From Bacteroidales bacterium UBA5429 (GTDB lineage Bacteria > Bacteroidota > Bacteroidia > Bacteroidales > WCHB1-69): a DNA stretch of 64,000 nt. The stretch lies in NCBI GenBank assembly GCA_002427605.1, contig DIRT01000037.1, positions 30,988 to 94,987 of the forward strand, written 5' to 3'. Shown piece after piece: positions 52,451-61,090 of the stretch. The notes under the pieces are model-generated. The model saw only the letters and a list, made by a program, of their open reading frames with translations, made no database searches and was not told where the DNA came from. The position numbers and the translations under genes were made by a program. Positions within the stretch are counted from its first letter, which is position 1, and each line of letters starts with the position of its first letter.

Positions 52451-53070
52451 AAGTATATAAAATTGACGGAAGCGAATCATCAAAGGTGATTACATTGAAT
52501 GAACGTATTTTTAATGTAGAACCCAATGATCACGCAATTTGGCTTGATGTTAAACATTATTTAGCCAATCAAAGACAAGGTACGCACGATACGCTAGAGA
52601 AATCTACAATTTCAGGAAGTACCAGAAAGTTAAAAAGACAAAAAGGAACAGGTGGTGCACGTGCAGGTAGTATCAAAAATCCTTTATTTAGAGGTGGAGC
52701 TACTGTTTTTGGACCACATCCAAGAGATTATAGCTTTAAATTGAATAAAAAAATTAAGAGATTAGCTCGTTTTTCCGCTTTGTCATATAAAGCTAAAGAT
52801 CAGAAGATTTTAGTATTGGAAGATTTAGCACTAGAGAATCCTAAAACTAAGACAATGATTGAATTGCTTAAAACATTTAACCTTCAGGGAGTGAAAACAT
52901 TATTCCTTGTGAATAATGAAAACAAGAATGTATATCTTTCTACTCGTAATATCCCTAAAGCTAAAGTGTTAAGAGCTAGAGACGTGAATACATACGATGT
53001 ATTGAATGCAAATCAACTCGTTATCTTTGAAAACAGTTTTCCTGAATTCGAAGTAATGATTAATGATTAA
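52441..53070 (+). CDS. rplD: Ribosomal protein uL4
   Basis: A 209-residue large-subunit protein lining the exit tunnel. The loop KLKRQKGTGGARAGSIKNPLFRGGATVFGPHPRDYSFKLNKKIKRLA is canonical, and ALENPKTKTMIELLK follows. The ATG lies within the last codons of rplC, so translation is probably coupled. Confidence 0.97.
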   Translation: MELKVYKIDGSESSKVITLNERIFNVEPNDHAIWLDVKHYLANQRQGTHDTLEKSTISGSTRKLKRQKGTGGARAGSIKNPLFRGGATVFGPHPRDYSFKLNKKIKRLARFSALSYKAKDQKILVLEDLALENPKTKTMIELLKTFNLQGVKTLFLVNNENKNVYLSTRNIPKAKVLRARDVNTYDVLNANQLVIFENSFPEFEVMIND

Positions 53071-53110
53071 TTTTTTATAACTATTGATAACATTAAATCA
53101 GATAAGAAAA

Positions 53111-53401
53111 ATGAATGTATTAATTAAGCCCATTATAAGCGAAAAGATGCAAGCGGCTTCAGAAAAGTATAACCGTTACGGGTTTATTGTAGATAGAAGA
53201 GCTACTAAAGACCAGATTAAAAGAGCGGTAGAAGAAACCTATGGAGTAAAGGTGGATAAAATTAACACCATGATCCAAAGAGGAAAAAGTTCCGTTAGAT
53301 TGACCAAAGCCGGTGCAATTTTAGGTAAAAAAAATACCGTTAAAAAAGCAATTGTATTTGTAAATAGTAAAGATAAAATCGATTTTTATAGTAGTATATA
53401 A
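53111..53401 (+). CDS. rplW: Ribosomal protein uL23
   Basis: A 96-residue large-subunit protein at the exit of the tunnel. The start is the ATG at 53111 (MNVLIKPIISEKMQAASEKYNRYGFIVDRRATK), since the upstream in-frame codons are not conserved and follow no leader. VEETYGVKVDKINTM is canonical. Confidence 0.95.
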   Translation: MNVLIKPIISEKMQAASEKYNRYGFIVDRRATKDQIKRAVEETYGVKVDKINTMIQRGKSSVRLTKAGAILGKKNTVKKAIVFVNSKDKIDFYSSI

Positions 53402-53403
53402 CC

Positions 53404-54231
53404 ATGGCACTAAAAAAGTATAAACCAGTAACACCCAGTCAACGCTTTAAAGTAATTAGCGCGTTTGATGAAATTACCACTAATAGACCGGAAGAAAGTC
53501 TGTTGCTTCCTAAAACTAGAACTGGGGGAAGAAATAATCGTGGTAAAATGACAGTTCGCAATATTGGAGGCGGACATAAACAAAGATATCGTATTATTGA
53601 CTTTAAAAGAAATAAAGACGGAATCCCTGCAACAGTGAAAACAATAGAGTATGACCCAAACAGATCAGCTCGTATTGCTCTTCTCTTTTATGCTGATGGA
53701 GAAAAAAGATATATCATCGCTCCTCATGGATTAAAAGTAGGACATGTGATTCTTTCAGGATCAGGAGTTGCTCCAGATTTAGGGAATACACTTCCATTAG
53801 CTGAAATTCCACTGGGATCAACAATCCATAATGTTGAGTTGAGAGCTGGACAAGGTGCTAAAATGGCTCGTAGCGCAGGATCTTACGCTCAATTGACATC
53901 CCGTGATGGAAACTATGCTATCCTTAGATTACCTTCAGGTGAAATGAGAATGGTACATACTGCTTGCCGTGCTACAATAGGAATGGTGTCTAATATTGAC
54001 CATGCTATGGAGGTGTCAGGAAAAGCAGGTAGATCACGTTGGTTAGGACGCAGACCCAGAGTGCGTGGTGTGGCGATGAACCCCGTTGATCACCCAATGG
54101 GAGGTGGTGAAGGAAAAGCATCAGGAGGTATTCCAAGATCTAGAAAGGGTATCCCTGCAAAAGGATATAGAACTAGAGTTCCTAAAAAACATTCTGATAA
54201 GTATATCGTTGCAAGTAGAAGAAAAAAATAA
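53404..54231 (+). CDS. rplB: Ribosomal protein uL2
   Basis: A 275-residue large-subunit protein essential for peptidyl transfer. ALKKYKPVTPSQRFK, RNNRGKMTVRNIGGGHKQRYRIIDFKRNK, and the highly conserved GVAMNPVDHPMGGGEGKASGG loop are present. It begins 2 bases after rplW. Confidence 0.98.
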   Translation: MALKKYKPVTPSQRFKVISAFDEITTNRPEESLLLPKTRTGGRNNRGKMTVRNIGGGHKQRYRIIDFKRNKDGIPATVKTIEYDPNRSARIALLFYADGEKRYIIAPHGLKVGHVILSGSGVAPDLGNTLPLAEIPLGSTIHNVELRAGQGAKMARSAGSYAQLTSRDGNYAILRLPSGEMRMVHTACRATIGMVSNIDHAMEVSGKAGRSRWLGRRPRVRGVAMNPVDHPMGGGEGKASGGIPRSRKGIPAKGYRTRVPKKHSDKYIVASRRKK

Positions 54232-54247
54232 TTTAAATTGAAATAAT

Positions 54248-54526
54248 ATGAGTCGTTCGTTAAAAAAAGGTCCATATATCCACTATAAACTTGAACAAAG
54301 AGTAATTGAAGCACAATCATCAATGAAAAAATCTACGATCAAAACATGGTCTAGAGCTTCTATGATTTCTCCCGACTTTGTGGGACTAACTATCGCTGTA
54401 CACAATGGAAATAAGTTTATTCCTGTTTATGTTACAGAGAATATGGTTGGTCATAAATTAGGGGAATTTGCTCCAACAAGAATCTTTAGAGGACACGCTG
54501 GACAAAAAGACAAAGGAAAAAGATAG
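54248..54526 (+). CDS. rpsS: Ribosomal protein uS19
   Basis: A 92-residue small-subunit protein. MSRSLKKGPYIHYKLEQRVIEAQ, KTWSRASMISPDFVGLTIAVHNGNKFIPVYVTENMVGHKLGEFAPTR are canonical. Normally rplV and rpsC follow in the S10 operon; here the operon ends in a terminator 19 bases downstream and the next gene is convergent asparaginase. Confidence 0.97.
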   Translation: MSRSLKKGPYIHYKLEQRVIEAQSSMKKSTIKTWSRASMISPDFVGLTIAVHNGNKFIPVYVTENMVGHKLGEFAPTRIFRGHAGQKDKGKR

Positions 54527-54544
54527 TAAAGCAATTTCCTTGCT

Positions 54545-54580
54545 AAAAAAGGCTACTTTTAAAGTAGCCTTTTTTGCTTT
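54545..54580. terminator. Terminator ending the S10 operon after rpsS
   Basis: Near-perfect arms AAAAAAGGCTACTTT (54545-54559) and AAAGTAGCCTTTTTT (54561-54575), followed by more T. It can also end the convergent asparaginase transcript (stop at 54599). Confidence 0.9.
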
Positions 54581-54598
54581 TATTGATCGGGGTAAAAG

Positions 54599-55627
54599 TT
54601 AGGAATGAGCCATTTCTCCACATAAAGGAGTAGTGATTAATCGTTCTAATTCCTCTCTTTCCAAGTCTAATCCCAACAGAAACATCAATTTGGTAACCGC
54701 CGCTTCTGTTGTTAAATCCTTGCCACCAAGTACTCCAATCTGCTGTAGTTGAAGCCCGGCACTATATTTACTCATCTCAACACTTCCACCACATTTACAT
54801 TGCGTAACATTGAGGATGATGATCCCCTTTTGGATTGCTTCATCCAAAAGAGCGATAAATTCTGCATCAGATGGAGCATTCCCGGAACCATAAGTCTCAA
54901 TAATCAGCGCTTTGAGGTTGGGTGTATTGATGATAGAGGATATAATTTGAGTAGACATGCCTGGGAAAATTTTAAGAATCGCTACGTTAGGATCTATTTT
55001 TTGATGGGCTTTTAAATTTTTATTATTGGGGGGCAGCAAAGCCGATTCGTTAAACTTTACATGTAAGCCCACCTCGGCCAATTTGGGGTAGTTAGCCGAG
55101 AGAAAGGCATCGAAATTCTCAGCATTGCTCTTGAAAGTTCTATTCCCCCTAAATAATGAGTTTTCAAAAAAGATGCACACTTCTTTAATTAAAGGGGTTC
55201 CATTTCTATGTGTTGCCGCAATTTCAATGGAGTTTAAGATGTTTTCCCGTCCATCTGTACGCAATACCCCTAAAGGAAGCTGTGAGCCTGTTAAAATAAC
55301 TGGTTTCGATAGATTCTCTAAGAGAAAACTGAGCGCAGAAGCTGTATAAGACATGGTGTCTGTTCCATGCAAAATAACGAACCCATCAAATTGATCATAC
55401 TGATCTCTGATGAGTCTCGCTAAATTAATCCAAAATTGAGGATCAGTATCTGATGAATCAATTAGAGGGAGCATTTCGGTAAAATGTACTATCGCTTCAA
55501 TCTCTTTAAGCATAGGAAGGTATTCATACATGTTATCGAAAGGGAATGGCTCTAATGCCCCCGTATCGGGATTTTTAATCATCCCGATAGTTCCACCTGT
55601 GTATATTACACTGATTTTTTGAAGCAT
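54599..55627 (-). CDS. ansA: Type I L-asparaginase
   Basis: A 342-residue cytosolic asparaginase. The catalytic Thr motif is YTGGTIGMI near the N-terminus, and the second is LHGTDTMSYTASALSFLLENLSKPVILTGSQLPL. ETYGSGNAP lies in the C-terminal domain. No signal peptide, and length fits the AnsA (type I) group rather than the periplasmic enzyme. It follows the large exported-protein gene by 39 bases on the same strand and may share its transcript, although the functions look unrelated. Confidence 0.93.
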   Translation of the reverse strand: MLQKISVIYTGGTIGMIKNPDTGALEPFPFDNMYEYLPMLKEIEAIVHFTEMLPLIDSSDTDPQFWINLARLIRDQYDQFDGFVILHGTDTMSYTASALSFLLENLSKPVILTGSQLPLGVLRTDGRENILNSIEIAATHRNGTPLIKEVCIFFENSLFRGNRTFKSNAENFDAFLSANYPKLAEVGLHVKFNESALLPPNNKNLKAHQKIDPNVAILKIFPGMSTQIISSIINTPNLKALIIETYGSGNAPSDAEFIALLDEAIQKGIIILNVTQCKCGGSVEMSKYSAGLQLQQIGVLGGKDLTTEAAVTKLMFLLGLDLEREELERLITTPLCGEMAHS

Positions 55628-55666
55628 ATTATTAGTTTAGAATAAGTTAGTCAATTTGAGAATCAT

Positions 55667-58126
55667 CTATCTGCAAAAATCACATATTATTTCTCTTACC
55701 TCAGCATTGTCGTAAATACATGGTGTTAATTTATCTAAAACAACACATAAGAAACGAGCATCCCGCTCTTTCGCAATTTTGATAGCTTTGGTAAATAGAG
55801 AACTCATGAAGTATTCCTCTTTATGACCTGTTAAAGAAACATAAGCAAAGATAAAATCATCGGATACTCTGCTGTTATCTATGAATGGAGTCATAATATC
55901 AATGGCATAGTCATAATCTCCACCATCAATAAAGATTTTTGCCAGCTTATATGCAGCCTCCCAACTATCCATTACCGGATTTCTAATCTCTTTGATTTTT
56001 GCAAATGTGTTTGTACTCAATGTTGTATGTTCAGAGTTTTGTGGTGCATTCTTTAAATATTCCAATACCAAAACCTGAAATTCTATATTCAGATTGTTGA
56101 CTCTATCTTTTGGAATTGCATCAAGAGTATAAAGTTTATCAATGTCAGATTGTTTTTTAGCTATTTCGGTCGTATTTTCAGGAATTTGAACCAAAGCAGT
56201 AGCAACACAGTGGTTAAAGATTGATATTTGATTTCTGGGGTCTAAGTTCAGAATGGTCTGAGCTTTGCTGGTTATCTCTTCAGTTGGTTTTTCTAAAGGA
56301 TAATAGCTCATATACAACTGATTGGTGAGAAATGGAATGTTTTGTTTGGTTTCCTCAATAACTAACCTGTCAAACTGAAAGTTACGATAACGTTGGTATT
56401 CAATTTGTCTGATAATGTACTTCTGAATTGCAATAGCCATCGGTAAATTATCCTCAGATAATGCTTGATTGAACTTGTATAGTACAAACTCCTGTTCATT
56501 ATTTCCATCAATGAGGTAATTGACATGCATTACTATCTTGATATATCTTTGTTTGGAGAGATATTCCTCTTCAAGCTCTTTTGCTAATTCATTATTGCGT
56601 TCTCTTAAACTGCGGATTACCTCCTCTTTGGTCATTAATCCGAGATAATAATAGTCCTGATCGTTATTGATTGCAGCTTTAAAACTTTCCCAGCTATCAG
56701 CAGTAGTATTAGTGAATTGAATATTTGGATATTTGGGTTTTAAGACTTTAATAATACTTTCCCCACCTCTTTGCATGTTTCTTAATATGGTTTGATTAGT
56801 AAGTTGTTCTATAGAGGGGGAAGAAATAATTTCAATCTGATTGACTTCAAATGCAGGGTATTCCTTTTCTTTTTCAGCAATAAAAGGTTCTATTTCCTCT
56901 AGTTTGTAACTGTTCTTGCCGGGTGTAGTGTAAGGAATAATAACTTCAATAACATCCTTTTCGGCTACGGGAACCCACTCGCCAGGATTGGTGATCGTAA
57001 CGTCATCCACTAAGAAGTTAACTTTTTCACTTGATTTTACATTGTGTGCAGTAATTCCTTTCTTATAGATGGTTCTACATACTACTTTTTTGTTTTTTAA
57101 GACGAGAACATTAATAAAGAAATCCTCTGACAGATCAATACTTTCCGGAACTTTTGCAATGAGAGCCTTTATTCTGTTGGATTTGTCGGCAATCTCATTT
57201 GCCTTGAGAATTTTATCATAATAGATAGGTTTGGTGACTGTTCCTCTGAAAATTTTATCATTGTCAACTCCCATATCATTACATTCATATTGGCTCATTA
57301 AAATAAAATCTAATGCTATGGCATCGCCATCCCTGCCAATCATCCTTTTCAAAGCTTTGGCGTCGTTATATTCCAAATAAACATCCCCATCATTGTCAAC
57401 GCTAATCATTGTGGATAATAGTTCTAGAGAGTTGTCATTGATGCATTTTCTACATACTGATTCATCATAATAATCAAGTCCACCTTTCCCTTTTGTAATC
57501 ACACTTCTTTTGTCAAAAGGATTGCTTTTATATTCCTGAAATGTTCTGTCATTTCCTAAAATAATAGAAGCATACATCATCCTCATAAATTCATCAGATT
57601 CAACAGCAATACCAACATAACTATACTGTTTGTCAAGTAGTTGGGCAGATAGTTTCGCGTTTTTAAGCAGTGGCATAATCAACTCCATACTGAGATCGAA
57701 ATAGGAGTATTCTTTGGTTCCTGCATGAGCTTTAGCCCTGGTAACTAATTCAATCCCTCTGTGACTTAATCCATATTTTTTCAAACGATAAAAAGTAGTT
57801 TTATAGGGAGCTAAGTTGATATCAGTTTTCATATTCTTCATAGCCTGATATGTGGCTTGCATTCCTGCTACTGAATCAAAAAGCCGGTGATGTTTGAGTG
57901 GTTCAAGGTAGTAATATTTATGACGGGCATAGTCGATTACATCGCTAATGCAGTCGTATAAAATTTTACTGTCATAGTTCCCGGGATTAAAATTTTGCGC
58001 GTATTTTGCATTCTCCTTTAATTCTGGAGCTTCAAAATCAGCGGAGATAACTTGTGCACGTACAGGTGCTAATGCACTCATTGTCAACAAGGTAAAAATA
58101 AAAGAAAAGAATAAATTTTTTATCAT
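55667..58126 (-). CDS. Large exported protein of unknown function
   Basis: An 819-residue exported protein from the ATG at 58126 (MIKNLFFSFIFTLLTMSALAPVRAQ); the longer frame begins at a TTG and is unlikely. The N-terminal part resembles a degenerate CAP/SCP fold: DYARHKYYYLEPLKHHRLFDSVAGMQATYQAMKN, GLSHRGIELVTRA and YVGIAVESDE. The centre has a beta-rich segment (DDVTITNPGEWVPVAEKDVIEVIIPYTTPGK), then a Glu/Arg-rich helix and a C-terminal region with TPR-like helices (AAYKLAKIFIDGGDYDYAIDIMTPFI). I do not recognise the family. It has its own promoter, divergent from trpS, and may be co-transcribed with asparaginase. Confidence 0.7.
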   Translation of the reverse strand: MIKNLFFSFIFTLLTMSALAPVRAQVISADFEAPELKENAKYAQNFNPGNYDSKILYDCISDVIDYARHKYYYLEPLKHHRLFDSVAGMQATYQAMKNMKTDINLAPYKTTFYRLKKYGLSHRGIELVTRAKAHAGTKEYSYFDLSMELIMPLLKNAKLSAQLLDKQYSYVGIAVESDEFMRMMYASIILGNDRTFQEYKSNPFDKRSVITKGKGGLDYYDESVCRKCINDNSLELLSTMISVDNDGDVYLEYNDAKALKRMIGRDGDAIALDFILMSQYECNDMGVDNDKIFRGTVTKPIYYDKILKANEIADKSNRIKALIAKVPESIDLSEDFFINVLVLKNKKVVCRTIYKKGITAHNVKSSEKVNFLVDDVTITNPGEWVPVAEKDVIEVIIPYTTPGKNSYKLEEIEPFIAEKEKEYPAFEVNQIEIISSPSIEQLTNQTILRNMQRGGESIIKVLKPKYPNIQFTNTTADSWESFKAAINNDQDYYYLGLMTKEEVIRSLRERNNELAKELEEEYLSKQRYIKIVMHVNYLIDGNNEQEFVLYKFNQALSEDNLPMAIAIQKYIIRQIEYQRYRNFQFDRLVIEETKQNIPFLTNQLYMSYYPLEKPTEEITSKAQTILNLDPRNQISIFNHCVATALVQIPENTTEIAKKQSDIDKLYTLDAIPKDRVNNLNIEFQVLVLEYLKNAPQNSEHTTLSTNTFAKIKEIRNPVMDSWEAAYKLAKIFIDGGDYDYAIDIMTPFIDNSRVSDDFIFAYVSLTGHKEEYFMSSLFTKAIKIAKERDARFLCVVLDKLTPCIYDNAEVREIICDFCR

Positions 58127-58159
58127 AGCACTACTTTTTAATGACAATATTTCAATCTA

Positions 58160-58167
58160 CAATGATA
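58160..58167 (-). promoter_or_regulatory. -7 box of the large exported-protein gene
   Basis: TATCATTG on the minus strand with a TTG 22 bases upstream (GTTGTC). One mismatch to TAnnTTTG. Divergent from the trpS promoter. Confidence 0.5.
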
Positions 58168-58204
58168 CAAAAAAAAAATCAATTTTTGACAACAAAAAAA
58201 CATG

Positions 58205-58212
58205 TATTTTTG
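58205..58212 (+). promoter_or_regulatory. -7 box of trpS
   Basis: TATTTTTG followed by CAAC, 23 bases before the ATG at 58235; TTTTTG at 58183-58188 may be the -33 element with a short spacer. Confidence 0.5.
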
Positions 58213-58234
58213 CAACTTTAATAAAAACTTTTTT

Positions 58235-59230
58235 ATGAAGACTGTTGTTAGCGGAATCAGACCCACCGGATTTCTCCACCTGGGGAACTATTTTGGAGCT
58301 TTGAGAAACTTTATTCGTATGCAAAATGAGAACCAATGTTTCTTTTTTATTGCTGATTACCACTCATTGACAACCCACCCCAGTAGTGTTGAGTTAAATA
58401 CACACATCACAAATGTATTAATCGATTATTTAGCGGCAGGATTAGATCCTGAAAAAGCAACGATCTACGTGCAAAGTGATCTCCCTGAAGTGTGTGAGTT
58501 GAATTTATTACTCTCTATGCACGCTTATGTCGGAGAGTTGCAAAGAGTGAGTTCGTTCAAGGATAAAGTACGTAGACAACCGGATAATGTGAATCTGGGA
58601 TTGCTAGGCTACCCTGTTTTAATGGCTTCAGATATTATTATCCATCATGCAGATCAGGTGCCCGTTGGAAAAGATCAAGAACAACATTTGGAAATGACAC
58701 GTGATTTTGCACAGCGATTTAATAATTTTTACCAAACTCCTTACTTTAAATTGCCTGTTGCTTACAATTTTGGAGAAGAGTTAGTAAAAATACCCGGGTT
58801 GGATGGGTCTACCAAAATGTCCAAATCGGATAATGAAGCATCTTGTATCTTTTTAGCAGATACACCGGAACAGATTAGAAAGAAAGTAATGAGAGCAGTA
58901 TCCGATTCCGGTCCGACTGAACCCAACCAGGAGAAACCCCAAGCAATAGAAAATCTGTTTCAATTGATGAGCGCTGTTTCTTCTCCAGAGACACTACAGT
59001 TCTTCGAAGAAGAGTACAATACATGTCGGATCAGGTACGGAGATATGAAAAAGCAATTGGCAGCGGATATCATTCAATTTGTTGAACCGATCCATGAAAG
59101 AATATTGACTTTAAGAAACGATAAAGCATATCTGAGTAAAGTTGCCGCAATGGGTGCTGAAAAAGCACGGGCAAGTGGTCAAAAAACAGTGCGTGAGGTG
59201 AGAGAAATTATGGGTTTGAAAAAGATTTAA
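58235..59230 (+). CDS. trpS: Tryptophanyl-tRNA synthetase
   Basis: A 331-residue class I synthetase from the ATG at 58235; the upstream in-frame ATG at 58202 would lie before the promoter. The HIGH-type signature is RPTGFLHLGNYFGA, DYHSLTTHP follows, and the KMSKS loop is STKMSKSDNEAS. DQEQHLEMTRDFAQRFN is the substrate-binding helix. Length is normal. The lipoprotein gene follows after 2 bases. Confidence 0.96.
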   Translation: MKTVVSGIRPTGFLHLGNYFGALRNFIRMQNENQCFFFIADYHSLTTHPSSVELNTHITNVLIDYLAAGLDPEKATIYVQSDLPEVCELNLLLSMHAYVGELQRVSSFKDKVRRQPDNVNLGLLGYPVLMASDIIIHHADQVPVGKDQEQHLEMTRDFAQRFNNFYQTPYFKLPVAYNFGEELVKIPGLDGSTKMSKSDNEASCIFLADTPEQIRKKVMRAVSDSGPTEPNQEKPQAIENLFQLMSAVSSPETLQFFEEEYNTCRIRYGDMKKQLAADIIQFVEPIHERILTLRNDKAYLSKVAAMGAEKARASGQKTVREVREIMGLKKI

Positions 59231-59232
59231 CC

Positions 59233-60144
59233 ATGAGTGATTCTTTTTTTAGAAAAAATATCTATTTTACTCTTTTATTGGGAGTGATTTTTGTTGCTTT
59301 TGCTTGTTCGGGGAAAAAGGAATCTCAGTCAGCTACTCCGAATCAGGAAGCGTCTTCCGGTCATGCTCAGGTTCCTCGTGATACAGTACCTTTTTACATC
59401 GATTCTAACCAATTTGAGATTCAGATTGCCTGGGCAAAAAGTATCAAACCGTCACAAAAAGAACATATTGAGAATTTATTGAGTAGTATGGTCAGAGTAG
59501 AAGGAGGCAGCTTTACGATGGGATGTACGCAATCTAAAGATAAGGAGTGCAATGAAACTGAGTTTCCTCCCCATAATGTTATTTTATCATCATTCTTCAT
59601 CTCAAAATATGAGACATTACAAGCACTATGGGTAGAGATTATGGGAAATAATCCTAATTTTAGAAATAATCCCAATTATCCTATAACGAACATCAGCTGG
59701 AATGATACACAAAAGTTTATAGAGCAATTGAATTACCTGACAGGGTTGAATTTTGCACTCCCGACTGAAGCGGAATGGGAGTACGCAGCCAGAGGTGGAA
59801 GAAAAAGTCACCATACAATCTACGCCGGAAGTGATGTTATTGATGATGTAGCGGTTTATATTCAGACATCTGACTCTAAATTTAGTATCAGAGGGAGGAA
59901 ACAAGCTAATGAATTGGGATTGTACGACATGAGTGGTAATGTCTGGGAGTGGTGCTCAGATTATTATGCACCTTATACCGCTGAAGATCAAATAGATCCA
60001 CAAGGTCCGACTTCGGGGGAATTCCGGGTGTACAGAGGAGGAAGCTGGATTGATAGCCCTAAGTATAATCGGGTTACAACGCGAAATAGTGGAGATCCGA
60101 ACCATAAAATGAACTGTATCGGATTCAGACTTGTTTTAAAATAG
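59233..60144 (+). CDS. FGE/sulfatase-modifying-factor-fold lipoprotein
   Basis: A 303-residue lipoprotein (signal ending VAFAC, Cys25). The mature part is an FGE-sulfatase fold: VEGGSFTMGC, HNVILSSFFISKYETLQALWVEIMGNNP, ALPTEAEWEYAARGG, LYDMSGNVWEWCSDYY and VYRGGSWID. The C-terminal region lacks the pair of catalytic cysteines of true formylglycine-generating enzyme (only NCIGFRLVLK), so it is probably structural or binding, as are the related GldJ/GldK lipoproteins of gliding and type IX secretion. It lies between trpS and rsgA at 2 and 7 bases. Confidence 0.88.
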   Translation: MSDSFFRKNIYFTLLLGVIFVAFACSGKKESQSATPNQEASSGHAQVPRDTVPFYIDSNQFEIQIAWAKSIKPSQKEHIENLLSSMVRVEGGSFTMGCTQSKDKECNETEFPPHNVILSSFFISKYETLQALWVEIMGNNPNFRNNPNYPITNISWNDTQKFIEQLNYLTGLNFALPTEAEWEYAARGGRKSHHTIYAGSDVIDDVAVYIQTSDSKFSIRGRKQANELGLYDMSGNVWEWCSDYYAPYTAEDQIDPQGPTSGEFRVYRGGSWIDSPKYNRVTTRNSGDPNHKMNCIGFRLVLK

Positions 60145-60151
60145 ATAGGAT

Positions 60152-61090
60152 ATGAAGAAAGGATTGGTCTTAAAATCAACCGGGACCTGGTATGATGTAT
60201 TGACTGAAGATCAGAAAGTGATACCATGCCGTTTGAGAGGAAAATTTCGTATTGAAGGAATAAAAAATACAAATCCGCTGGTGGTTGGCGATCATGTTTT
60301 ATTTGAACTCATGGAAGATCAAACCGGAATAATTACGGAGATTGAAAAAAGAAAAAATTATATCGATAGAAAATCAACCAAACTTTCCAAAATCAGTCAC
60401 TTAATTGCTGCCAACATTGATCAGGCTTTTTTGGTGGTTACACTACAAGATCCTCGCACATCGTTAGGTTTTATAGATCGTTTTTTAGTGGCTGCTGAAG
60501 GTTTTAGAATACCGACAACCCTGGTTTTCAACAAGATGGATATCTATGAAGAAGAGATGCTGGAAATGGTAGATTACCTCTCAGATCTTTATAGCTCTGT
60601 TGGCTATTCCATTCTTCATACTTCGATTTTTACCAAAGAGGGGATTGACCCATTGAGAGAAAAAATGTCCGGAAAAGTTTCACTTTTTAGCGGCCATTCC
60701 GGAGTGGGCAAGTCTGCCCTAATAAATACCCTTTATCCCGGACTGGATTTGAAAGTAGGGGAGTTGTCCCAGTATCATCGCAAGGGGAGACACACCACCA
60801 CTTTTGCACAAATGTTTCAACTGGAAGCGCAAACTTTCATTATTGATACTCCCGGAATCAAAGAGTTTGGATTGATTGAGTACAGTAAAGATGAGATTAG
60901 GGACTATTTTCCTGAAATCAGAGCCTATAACAATCAGTGTCGTTTTGCTGATTGTACCCATGTTCATGAGCCCGACTGCGAAGTGATAAAAGCAGTGGAG
61001 GAGGGCAAAATACCCTCCTCCCGATATCTTAACTATGTCGCAATTTTAGAAGATGATGATCTGAAAATTGCCGACTGGGAATTAGTTTAA
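60152..61090 (+). CDS. rsgA: Ribosome small subunit-dependent GTPase RsgA
   Basis: A 312-residue circularly permuted GTPase for late 30S assembly. The N-terminal OB fold (residues 1-70) is followed by the G4 motif VFNKMD before the P-loop GHSGVGKSALIN, then DTPGIKEFG, and a C-terminal zinc element CRFADCTHVHEPDC. Length is normal. Its last 9 bases overlap the convergent DUF1573 gene, whose stop lies within rsgA. Confidence 0.95.
   Translation: MKKGLVLKSTGTWYDVLTEDQKVIPCRLRGKFRIEGIKNTNPLVVGDHVLFELMEDQTGIITEIEKRKNYIDRKSTKLSKISHLIAANIDQAFLVVTLQDPRTSLGFIDRFLVAAEGFRIPTTLVFNKMDIYEEEMLEMVDYLSDLYSSVGYSILHTSIFTKEGIDPLREKMSGKVSLFSGHSGVGKSALINTLYPGLDLKVGELSQYHRKGRHTTTFAQMFQLEAQTFIIDTPGIKEFGLIEYSKDEIRDYFPEIRAYNNQCRFADCTHVHEPDCEVIKAVEEGKIPSSRYLNYVAILEDDDLKIADWELV

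Noticed and set aside
55028..55074. GGGGGGCAG followed about 32 bases later by GCCCACCTC, like the intergenic repeat
   Set aside because: It is within intact asparaginase codons (LPPNNKNL), lacks the A-rich lead-in and the exact CCCCACTC end; probably chance.
59233..60144. True formylglycine-generating enzyme
   Set aside because: The catalytic cysteine pair near the C-terminus is missing and no sulfatase gene is in the window.
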